Source: Macrostomum hystrix (taxonomy: Eukaryota; Platyhelminthes; Macrostomidae). Taken from it: a stretch of DNA of 64,000 nt. The notes beneath the pieces are model-generated. The model was not told the DNA's origin and did not search any database. It saw only the letters and a list, made by a program, of their open reading frames with translations. The stretch covers positions 12,366,001-12,430,000 of the forward strand of contig CATNEN010000039.1 of NCBI GenBank assembly GCA_950097015.1. The letters run 5' to 3'. Positions 36,001 to 44,200 of the stretch are shown here, piece after piece; the first letter of the stretch is position 1, and every line of letters starts with the position of its first letter. A program made the position numbers and the translations under genes.

Positions 36001-37390
36001 TCTATTCAGGCTTAACTGACTGCGCCATGCTGCAGTTGGCCCAGGTGAGGATTAAGCTACACACACAACATAAAGGGGTTATAGCCTAGTGGTCAGAGCG
36101 TCTAAATCGTGACTTGAAGGTCGGGGGTTCGATTCCCGACGCCACTGGAACAATTTGTGACCTTTAGCGAGACACTTAACTCTGCGATGCTTCAGTTCAC
36201 TCAGCTGTTAAATAGGTACCAGCACAAGCAGGGGTAATTGAGGGTGGGTGTGGCTCCCACCCAGTCCATGGACTGAACAGCCGTACGCAGTCTTCAGATG
36301 CGCCGCGCAATAGCTGCGGCTGTGCTGTCGGCTGCACATCTGGCCCGATTTGGAGCAGGTGTAATTAAATTATTTTTAATAATGATTAGGCAGCCGCAGT
36401 CTGGGTGCGGCTTGTCAAAAATACAGCAGATCGCTCAATTGGATCCGCACGGTGTCTTACCATGCAAAAAAGAGAGTCTTCGCAGTAAGAGACCGACTGA
36501 ATTCGGCAAAGGTTCGATAATCCAATGTCGCCTCGCCAATTAACTATTGTTTTAGCTAGGGCGTCCCGAAGGCATTTTAGTATTGGCCAAGGGTACCTTA
36601 CTGCAAGTACTCGATGCCGGGGAGAGCAGGCAAAAATTATGCACCTAGTAATTTTGTACTTGCAGGCCGATATGTTTGGAAAAAGCCAAGATCAACAGAG
36701 AAATGTAGATCAAACTGCAACCAAATTAGTATAAGCTGGCTCGCTCAGGTATCGATCAATCGATGCTGTTGTGCATTTTTTACATCTATAGATGTAGATC
36801 TGGCCTGAATGATTGCATAATGCAGTCTTGCGGTTGGTGTAAAATGTAAATTGTAATAAAACCGACGCAATTTATTTAATTGAATAATGAGGCCCGGCTA
36901 GGCCAGGCCAGACCTGTGCTGTCTGTGGTTTTAGTTAATTGCATGGTAGAAAAGGCAAAAAAGACAACAGCATTTGGTATTCCCAGGCGGTCACCCATCC
37001 AAGTACTAACCAAACCCAACGTTGCTTAACTTCGGTGATCGGACGAGAACCGGTGTTTTCAACGTGGTATGGCCGTTGCCACTGGCTGGAAGCGGCCAAA
37101 CTGGCTTATATACTTAACAGTCGAACAGTCGACTAATATCTAGTATCTAGTGACTAATATCGACTATCTAATGTCCAATCAAACGCTATTTTTAGGCCTC
37201 CTATTTGCCGCAGTATTACGCTGCGACATCTATGCAGAGCGCGGGCGCTTTGCCGAGCCTGTCAACCGGTGCCGGGGCTGGCCAACAGTCTGGCGGCTCC
37301 GCGGCTGCGGCAGCGGCTGCCGCGGCGGCGGCTGCGGCCGCCATGCAGAACGGCTACCTGCTGACTGGCGCCCAAGAAAGGGCTCAGTGA
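23357..37390 (+). CDS. RBM24/RBM38: RBM24/RBM38 (SUP-12)-type RNA-binding protein, complete, 5 coding exons
   Basis: Coding exons: 23357-23545, 27007-27130, 32070-32127, 35702-36044, 37196-37390. Phases match at all junctions; total 909 nt (302 aa). The N-terminal RRM is close to vertebrate RBM24/RBM38: [45 protein letters not shown] and GAKPR. These proteins bind GU-rich elements and control splicing and mRNA stability, notably in muscle (family knowledge). After the RRM come [11 protein letters not shown], then a C-terminus rich in poly-A, poly-G and poly-Q, with YLPQYYAA near the end. Poly-A tails are typical of the family, but the length exceeds the ~240 aa I recall for vertebrates, mainly through poly-Q and poly-A. 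RNP1 is split by intron 1 after GYGF. Introns are 1.2-4.9 kb and full of minisatellites; intron 4 holds antisense 5S and SL RNA genes. Human-type RBM24 and RBM38 cannot be told apart here. Confidence 0.93.
23597..24065. repeat. ~23-bp minisatellite in RBM24/38 intron 1
   Basis: About 20 copies of a unit containing AGAGTGACAAGAGTGACT followed by AAAGT or GGTGT. The array starts about 50 bp after the exon 1 donor and becomes degenerate at its right end. Confidence 0.88.
24209..24216. promoter_or_regulatory. CRE-like palindrome TGACGTCA
   Basis: Perfect 8-bp cAMP-response-element consensus in RBM24/38 intron 1. It is a motif match only, and one such match is plausible by chance in 64 kb. Confidence 0.25.
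24680..25100. repeat. 12-bp minisatellite in RBM24/38 intron 1
   Basis: About 35 degenerate copies of CTACCTTCTTAT. The 12-bp period leaves frames open on both strands ([20 protein letters not shown]); these are artefacts. Confidence 0.92.
25690..26210. repeat. 21-bp minisatellite in RBM24/38 intron 1
   Basis: About 24 copies of a 21-bp unit (GATTTGGTAGCCTAATAGAT plus A). The left half is homogeneous; the right half carries the GGCAAATAGGT variant. Minus-strand open frames (LPNLSIR, YQIYLLG) are artefacts of the 7-codon period. Confidence 0.94.
26641..26968 (+). mobile_element. Composite SINE: family B head joined to family A tail
   Basis: 26641-26775 is family B (AGCCCAGTGGTTTGAGAG, GGTCGGGGGTTCGATTC, TTTAGCAAGACACTTAACTC). 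From about 26795 the sequence switches to family A (TTCGATTCCGCGGCGAGGCC, ACACTGCCTGACGATGAGAA, GTGTGCTCAGGAATCAGCGA, ATGGGCAGAATTG). It ends ~38 bp before the exon 2 acceptor of the RBM24/38 gene. Either one SINE inserted into another, or they recombined. Confidence 0.75.
27262..27424 (+). mobile_element. tRNA-derived SINE, family B
   Basis: tRNA-like head (GCGTTAGAGCGTCTAAC, TATGACTTGAAGGTCGGG, GGGTTCGATTCCCGAC), then TTCTTTAGCAAGACACT and the tail CCAGTCCATGGACTGAACAG. It is shorter than the 36072 copy, with an internal deletion after the GACACT motif. Confidence 0.8.
28045..29785. repeat. 21-bp minisatellite, 1.7 kb, open on both strands
   Basis: About 82 copies of a 21-bp unit (TCTACTCTCGCCATCTCACA plus G). 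Variants (TCTTCTCTCGC, GCAATCTC) recur in blocks, and the right end switches to TGTCCCCATCTC. It lies in RBM24/38 intron 2. Uninterrupted frames of ~600 codons exist on both strands (YSRHLTV; MARVDCE), but these follow from a stop-free 21-bp unit. Confidence 0.97.
30318..30768. repeat. 16-bp minisatellite, locus 2 of 4
   Basis: About 28 copies of GGGAGAGATGAGACAC, nearly perfect. The left flank (ATTGACTGTAGGAATATGAG, then AAAGGGGAGAG) closely matches the left flank of the array inside the hAT element at 48217. This suggests the array derives from such an element. Confidence 0.95.
31375..32015. repeat. 19-bp minisatellite before RBM24/38 exon 3
   Basis: About 33 copies of CTGTTAGATACGGTGTCAC, very homogeneous on the left and degenerate on the right. 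It ends ~55 bp before the 58-bp exon 3. Confidence 0.97.
32565..33885. repeat. ~23-bp minisatellite in RBM24/38 intron 3
   Basis: About 57 copies built on GAGGTATTGGGGAGGGTGTC plus ATA, with variants GTAAAA, TTACA and ATATGGGAGTGTATC. Blocks of several variant units repeat in the same order at ~32920, ~33190 and ~33380, indicating block duplication. Confidence 0.95.
34225..34885. repeat. Purine-only minisatellite in RBM24/38 intron 3
   Basis: Tandem 16-18-bp units such as GAGAGGAACAGAAGGG and GAGAGAAAGAGAGG. One strand is almost wholly purine for 660 bp, which could favour triplex or R-loop formation (inference). The minus-strand Ser/Leu/Pro frames are artefacts. Confidence 0.93.
34997..35004. 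promoter_or_regulatory. CRE-like palindrome TGACGTCA
   Basis: Perfect consensus within a short GC-richer, unique segment (34880-35250) of intron 3, between the purine array and AT-rich DNA. It could be an enhancer, but only the motif supports this. Confidence 0.25.
36072..36310 (+). mobile_element. tRNA-derived SINE, family B (best copy)
   Basis: The tRNA-like head is well kept: TAGCCTAGTGGTCAGAGCG (A-box region) and GTCGGGGGTTCGATTCCCGA, which can form a T-arm-like hairpin. The body has CCTTTAGCGAGACACTTAAC and the tail CCCAGTCCATGGACTGAACA. It sits in RBM24/38 intron 4, 27 bp after the donor, in sense orientation. Confidence 0.82.
36390..36507 (-). ncRNA. SL: Spliced-leader (SL) RNA gene
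   Basis: Read on the minus strand, this has the full SL RNA plan. A 47-nt leader (36507-36461) ends TTGCATG and is followed directly by a splice donor GTAAGA. Stem I pairs leader CGGTCTCTTAC (36495-36485) with donor-side GTAAGACACCG (36460-36450), 10 of 11 positions. Stem II is GCGGATC with GATCTGC (36448-36442, 36432-36426). A single-stranded Sm site ATTTTTGA follows (36422-36415). Stem III is a perfect 7-bp hairpin, AGCCGCA with TGCGGCT (36412-36392). SL RNA donates its leader to pre-mRNAs by trans-splicing. The leader ends in ATG, as in flatworms, so it can donate a start codon. The core resembles the Macrostomum lignano SL as I recall it, but the 5' end and T-rich segment differ. It lies antisense in intron 4 of the RBM24/38 gene. 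The 5' end is estimated. Confidence 0.88.
36957..36962 (-). terminator. Pol III T-run terminator of the 5S gene
   Basis: Six T residues on the minus strand overlap the end of the 5S rRNA, as expected for RNA polymerase III termination; a further T run (36942-36952 region, interrupted) follows. Confidence 0.75.
36961..37080 (-). rRNA. 5S rRNA: 5S ribosomal RNA gene
   Basis: The 120-nt minus-strand sequence matches eukaryotic 5S rRNA along its whole length: GGCAACGGCCATACCACGTT at the 5' end, CCGATCACCGAAGTTAAGCA (A-box region), TTAGTACTTGGATGGGTGAC and CGCCTGGGAATACC (C-box region), and GCTGTTGTCTT at the 3' end. The termini pair as helix I (GGCAAC with GTTGTC, one G-U). A TATA-like box 25-32 bp upstream and a T-run at the end suggest an active pol III gene rather than a pseudogene. 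It lies antisense in intron 4 of the RBM24/38 gene, upstream of the SL gene on the same strand. Confidence 0.95.
37105..37112 (-). promoter_or_regulatory. TATA-like box upstream of the 5S gene
   Basis: TATATAAG on the minus strand at -32 to -25 relative to the 5S start. A TATA-like element at this distance accompanies 5S genes in several invertebrates (family knowledge). Confidence 0.6.
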
Positions 37391-38884
37391 CGCCAGCATT
37401 GAACAGCACAGCATAGTTATAAACTCAATAAGTAACTAATTTTTGCCGGGGATCCGTGGCCGATTGGTTAAATCGGCTGTACTTTATTATAGTCGGCAGG
37501 GGTTCGAATCTCAATATAGAAATTTACTATATAGGCACGCTTAACCTACTTACTAACAAGTAGCTTGTAGAGGTCTTTATTATAAACATTTTCATTTCAA
37601 AAGTAGCCGCAGTTGCGTCCGTGCTAACGCAATACGGCTAGGTACATAAGCAGAAAATTCAATTCATTTGATTCGCCAATTACACGACTCGATGACTAAC
37701 TAAATTATAATTACTTTCCTCATATGTCAATAATCCATGATGCTACACTAATTCTCGTACTTAGCCAGCTGTTATCCTACCTGTAGTTGTTTATCTCTCA
37801 AGAAGATAATTTTGGTCACAAGTAGTATATGCAGAATGTTTCATGTTTGCGATTAGCCCCACTGTTACACAAGTTAATGAACCGCCGCTTTTTTGCAAAT
37901 TGATTCAGACTTGTCACTACAAAGCAGCAACTTGTGTTTTTCTATACATATCGGCAAACATTTAAATAAAAACATGACCGAATCCCTGACTAAGCAAAGG
38001 GACTACTTGTAATTGTTTAATTAAACAAACAACGAATAGCTCATTTGTTTGTCCAAAGTAAATAACAAAATGTTTGAAAGCAGGGTTTATTAATGATTTT
38101 AAGTTAAAAAAACTCAACTCAAACACAACTGCAGCACCCATTGCAAAATGGGGCACATAACTTTGTGACGTTATTACTATCAATTAAGTTTATGGATGTT
38201 ATAATGGATTCTTATTTTTAAAACAATAAACAGACAGCACAAGGACCTTAAAAACAGACGCGGTGAGAGTTATTTGTTTATGGTGCTAATAGAGTGGAAT
38301 ATGTGTAAACATAAAACATGCCGCATATGCACTGCACTACTAACAGCTAACCTTAAGTAGTAAATAGAGTTTATAAAAAGTGCAAAATTTTACGAATTAA
38401 ATCTTTATTTTAGTTGAACAAGATTACAGATTTAGAAGCCCATTGTGAAGATAGCCCATCACTCAAAATACAATTGTACAAAGCAATGATTGAATATAAT
38501 TTTTGTTTTACTTTACAAAGCAAACCTATTATTTACAAACAGTAATAAAGCAAATGGTTCTTGGATTTTCTCTGCAACGCAGAAGATACTACTAATAGTA
38601 CGTACCGAAGCGAATCAACAATAAAAAATTGTTTATAAATATGAAACAGAAACTTGAAAAACAGCAACCAACATTCTACGTGCTTATCGTCTGCAAGCAA
38701 CAAAGCAAATTAAACAGGCTAAAAACACAAAATAAACACAAATTGTTTTTTTTTCGACAACGGTATATAACTCTGTTTTTTAACGAAGATAATAATGCAT
38801 AACAGTGGTTTTATAAACAAACGGACGATGTCTTAATCATAGATGCCAGATGAGAAACAATCTAATTAGCTTTTATTGCTGGAC
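37391..38884. other. 3' flank of the RBM24/38 gene with a tRNA-like relic
   Basis: AT-rich sequence. At 37449-37520 is a tRNA-like fragment (GTGGCCGATTGGTTAAATCG as A-box region, GGGGTTCGAATCTC as B-box region). Its arms do not pair well, so I read it as a tRNA-derived relic. No clear poly(A) signal was seen within 400 bp of the stop. Confidence 0.45.
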
Positions 38885-41090
38885 AAAGGAAATTTTCATG
38901 AGAATCAGATCTGAATTTGATGAGAATCCCATGAGAATCCTATGATAATCCTAGGAGAATTTCATAAGAATCCGATGAGAATCCTATGAGAATTTTACAA
39001 GAATCCTATGAGAATTTCACAAGAATCCGATGAGAATCCTATGAGAATTTCACAAGAATCCGATGAGAATCCTATGAGAATTTCACAAGAATCCGATGAG
39101 AATCCTATGAGAATTTCACAAGAATCCTATGAGAATTTTACAAGAATCCTATGATAATTTCACAAGAATCCTATGAGAATTTTACAAGAATCCAATGAGA
39201 ATTTCAGAAGAATCCGATGAGAATTTCACAAGAATCCTATGAGAATTTCACAAGAATCCTATGAGAATTTTACAAGAATCCTATGAGAATTTCACAAGAA
39301 TCCTATAAGAATTTCACAAGAATCCTATGAGAATTTCACAAGAATCCTATGAGAATTTCACAAGAATCCTATGAGAATTTCACAAGAATCCTATAAGAAT
39401 TTCACAAGAATCCTATGAGAATTTCACAAGAATCCTATGAGAATTTCACAAGAATCCTATGAGAATTTCACAAGAATCCTATGAGAATTTCACAAGAATC
39501 CTATGAGAATTTTACAAGAATCCTATGAGAATTTCACAAGAATCCTATGAGAATTTCACAAGAATCCTATGAGAATTTCACAAGAATCCTATGAGAATTT
39601 CACAAGAATCCTATGAGAATTTCACAAGAATCCTATGAGAATTTCACAAGAATCCTATGAGAATTTCACAAGAATCCTATGAGAATTTCACAAGAATCCT
39701 ATGAGAATTTCACAAGAATCCTATGAGAATTTCACAAGAATCCTATAAGAATTTCACAAGAATCCTATGAGAATTTCACAAGAATCCTATGAGAATTTCA
39801 CAAGAATCCTATGAGAATTTTACAAGAATCCTATGATAATTTCACAAGAATCCTATGAGAATTTCACAAGAATCCTATAAGAATTTCACAAGAATCCTAT
39901 GAGAATTTTACAAGAATCCAATGAGAATTTCACAAGAATCCTATGAGAATTTCACAAGAATCCTATGAGAATTTCACAAGAATCCTATGAGAATTTCACA
40001 AGAATCCTATGAGAATTTTACAAGAATCCTATGATAATTTCACAAGAATCCTATGAGAATTTCACAAGAATCCTATGAGAATTTCACAAGAATCCTATGA
40101 GAATTTCACAAGAATCCTATGAGAATTTCACAAGAATCCTATGAGAATTTCACAAGAATCCTATGAGAATTTCACAAGAATCCTATGAGAATTTCACAAG
40201 AATCCTATAAGAATTTCACAAGAATCCTATGAGAATTTCACAAGAATCCTATGAGAATTTCACAAGAATCCTATGAGAATTTTACAAGAATCCTATGATA
40301 ATTTCACAAGAATCCTATGAGAATTTCACAAGAATCCTATAAGAATTTCACAAGAATCCTATGAGAATTTTACAAGAATCCAATGAGAATTTCACAAGAA
40401 TCCTATGAGAATTTTACAAGAATCCTATGAGAATTTCACAAGAATCCTATAAGAATTTCACAAGAATCCTATGAGAATTTCACAAGAATCCTATGAGAAT
40501 TTCACAAGAATCCTATGAGAATTTCACAAGAATCCTATGAGAATTTCACAAGAATCCTATGAGAATTTCACAAGAATCCTATAAGAATTTCACAAGAATC
40601 CTATGAGAATTTCACAAGAATCCTATGAGAATTTCACAAGAATCCTATAAGAATTTCACAAGAATCCTATGAGAATTTCACAAGAATCCTATGAGAATTT
40701 TACAAGAATCCTATGATAATTTCACAAGAATCCTATGAGAATTTCACAAGAATCCTATGAGAATTTCACAAGAATCCTATGAGAATTTCACAAGAATCCT
40801 ATGAGAATTTCACAAGAATCCTATGAGAATTTTACAAGAATCCTATGAGAATTTCACAAGAATCCTATGAGAATTTCACAAGAATCCTATGAGAATTTCA
40901 CAAGAATCCTATAAGAATTTCACAAGAATCCTATGAGAATTTTACAAGAATCCAATGAGAATTTCACAAGAATCCTATGAGAATTTTACAAGAATCCTAT
41001 GAGAATTTCACAAGAATCCTATAAGAATTTCACAAGAATCCTATGAGAATCCAATGAGAATTTATTGAGAATTCGCGATGAGAATCCGAA
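38885..41090. repeat. 22-bp minisatellite, 2.2 kb, between convergent genes
   Basis: About 100 copies of a 22-bp unit (GAGAATTTCACAAGAATCCT plus AT), with variants ATAAGAATT, TTTTACAAG and CCAATG recurring in blocks. The unit is two related 11-mers (AGAATTTCACA and AGAATCCTATG), so the array probably began from an 11-bp repeat. It fills most of the gap between the 3' ends of the RBM24/38 and zinc-finger genes. Confidence 0.97.
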
Positions 41091-41243
41091 CAAGAATATC
41101 ATGAGAATCGAAAGAGAAATCGTTTTAATTTAATAAAAAAACCAACAGGCAAGCAGACAGTTGCAACAGAAACAGTATTAGCGTCCACGGTGCCAATATT
41201 AATTTAGTTTGCTTATTATTAATTAAACTTAAAGTTCATCTTC

Positions 41244-44200
41244 TCAAGCGTCCTCGTCAGCGGCGGCGACGTGCCTGCCGGCTGAGGCGCCGGGTGCGCG
41301 AATCGGCAGACTCTGCAGCGCCTCCTTGTAGGCCTGCGATGGTCGCGATTTGGCTCGCTCCCCCGGATGCGAATCGGCGAAATGAGCGTCTAGAACATCG
41401 CGCGACCAGTAGGATCGCCGGCACAGGTGGCAGTGATGAGGAAACACTCCCAGATGATACTGAACAATGTGATCTTTGACACTATTCAGGCTGCTAGAAG
41501 AGCTCTTGCACACCGAGCACTGGTGCGTCACTCCGCCGAAATTGCTGCGCCTACGCACCACCCAGCATTTCTCTAGCGGCGCCGGGTCAACGGCGCGATC
41601 CAGGGAGTCGGGCATCAGCAGCAGCTCCTTGCCGTTGACCATCACGCTGGCCGGGCGAGTGTCAACCGGATCTTCTTCTTCGTCGTTCTCCTGGGCTTCG
41701 GTTTCAGCTTCCTCATCTTGATCCTCTTCTTCGTCACCGTCCTCGCCAGCTTCCTCGTTGATTTCCTCTTCTAGACCTTCTTCGTCTTCTTCTTCTGTTT
41801 GCTGCTCCTCGCCCTCGTCTTCGATCACCTGCATCCCGGCGTCGTCAAAGTCTTCATCGTCTTGCTCCTCTTCATCTTCGGCGGCCGCCTCGCCGTTGCT
41901 CTCGTCTCCGCCTCGATGCTGTTCCTCTTCTTCCTCGTCTTCTTCTTCCGCTTCCTCTTCGTTGTTCTCGTTATCGTCTTCGTCTTCTTCTGATTCCAAA
42001 CGAGGACGCTTTCTGCTACTAGGAGCGGACGATCTATTAGCGGCGGCGGCTGCGGCTGCTGCTGCCGCGGCTGCTGCCTCTCGTCGAGTCTTGGCCGCGG
42101 CGATAGCGGCGGCGGAGCGTTGCAGAATTTTCTTAGCCAGACTAGCCGGCTTAACGTCAACGCGATTCATAGCGTAGCGATAAGCCGAGTACTGCAACAG
42201 GTGAAACTCTTTACGCGGATGCTCCAATAGGTGGTGCCGGAATACGTGATTTCTAACGGCGTACAGTTTGCCGCACTCGCTGCACTTGTGCCCAGGTATG
42301 CCCAGATGATCGCGGACAATGTGACCCCTGACTGGGCCAACATTGTGCGAGCCGAAGTCGCACCAGCTGCAGCTGAATTGGCACCGGCCAGGAACCAGCG
42401 ACTTGTCGCCTTCGTCAGCCTGGATGACGAAGCAGGTGGTTGGAATCTGGGGCCGGTCGGAGGGGCAGTGCATCTCCGGCGGGACTCCGGAGGCGGCATC
42501 GTCGCCGGCGTGGCTAGAACTGTCGTCAGCGGCTACGGAAGCAACAACTTCTTGCTGTTGATGATCGCCTCTGCCGCCAGTTTTGATTTTGATGCGCAGG
42601 CCTTTGGTTGGAGAGGCCGAGTTGCCGGCTGGTGACACAGAGGCTGAGGCTGTGGAATTGGCAGCCTGAAAATATTCGATGAGAAATTTTCAGATTAGCT
42701 AAGAAATCTAGGGGGCTAAGATATAAAAACGGACTCTCCGTGATTTCTTAGAAACTGACGTTTGAATGAGGACGCGTTTCTTAGATATCGTTATATAAAA
42801 TATGATGCATTTCTTAGAAATGTTCGTTTGAATGACGATGCATTTCTTAGAATCGTATTTAAATAGTAATGTTTTTCTAAATTAATATTTAGAGAAGTTT
42901 TGACGTGAAAATGAGCAAGTAGGATTTGTCACTAATGTTTGAGAATCTAAAAAGAGTTAATTAGAAATCGCCTAACAAGCTGTCTTCACCTGAGCACTGC
43001 CAGTTGTTCTCAACGGCACCATACTAGGAAACGAATCGTAGGACGCCGTTGTCGAAGCAGCCAACGAAGCCTCCCCAATTGAGCCGCCCCGACCGCCGCC
43101 GAGTTTATCCTCGCCGGGTCCAACCGTGCCCTTCCATTTTAGCCTGGCCAGTTGGATTAGCAGCGGATCAGGCAGTAGACGGTTGTCGTCCCGGCTAAGC
43201 CGACTGGCGTGCAGGCAGGCGGTTTTGTAACGATCGGGGACCTTGGCGTGGACGCCCAGAATGTGCTTGCGAATGTCGCCCATGCCGTGCGGACTGGAGG
43301 CTGAGCAGCCGGAGCAGCGGAATACTCGCTTATTCTCAGACAGTGTGCGAGTTACTGCCACCTTGTAGGTGCTGTAGTATTCCATCTTCTCGCGTAGGAT
43401 GGCCATCGTCTCCTCGTCGCAGGCGCCATCAATGAGCATCTGGGATACGCAGCATTTGAGTAGGATTTGAGTAGGATTTAAGTAGTATTTGAAGTACGAT
43501 ATGAGTAGGATTTAAGTAGGATTTAAGTAGGATTTGAGTAGGATTTAAGTAGTATTTGAAGTAGGATTTGAGTAGGATTTGAGTAGGATTTGAGTAGGAT
43601 TTGAGTAGGATTTGAAGTAGGATTTGAGTAGGATTTAAGTAGGATTTAAGTAGGATTTGAGTAGGATTTAAGTAGTATTTGAAGTACGATATGAGTAGGA
43701 TTTAAGTAGGATTTAAGTAGGATTTGAGTAGGATTTAAGTAGTATTTGAAGTAGGATTTGAGTAGGATTTGAGTAGGATTTGAGTAGGATTTGAGTAGGA
43801 TTTGAAGTAGGATTTGAGTAGGATTTAAGTAGGATTTGAGTAGGATTTGAGTAGGATTTGAGTAGGATTTGAAGTAGGATTTAAGTACGGTTTGAGTAGG
43901 TTTACAGTAAGATTAGATTCAAGATTTGAGAAAGACTTGGTACTATTGTATATTCGGCAAGGTTATAGAACGATATGAACCAGATTTGAGTAGAATTTGA
44001 GAAGGATACGTAGGATTAGGATCAGGCTTGATGAGGATCTATGCAGTAAAATCAGTACCTTCAGCGCCCTAAACGAATACGGCAGGTCGACTGCTCGCTC
44101 CAGCTCGCCTTCGTCCTCGAGAATGCGCAGACTGGCCAGTCGCTGCTCCTGAGTCGCCACCTCGTGCGGCTGGATCGGCGGCTCGCAGCGGCCAATACCG

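Noticed and set aside
37449-37520. Functional tRNA gene
   Set aside because: A- and B-box-like motifs are present, but the acceptor and T arms do not pair.
38885-41090. CRISPR-like array
   Set aside because: Direct tandem repeats without spacers, in an animal genome.
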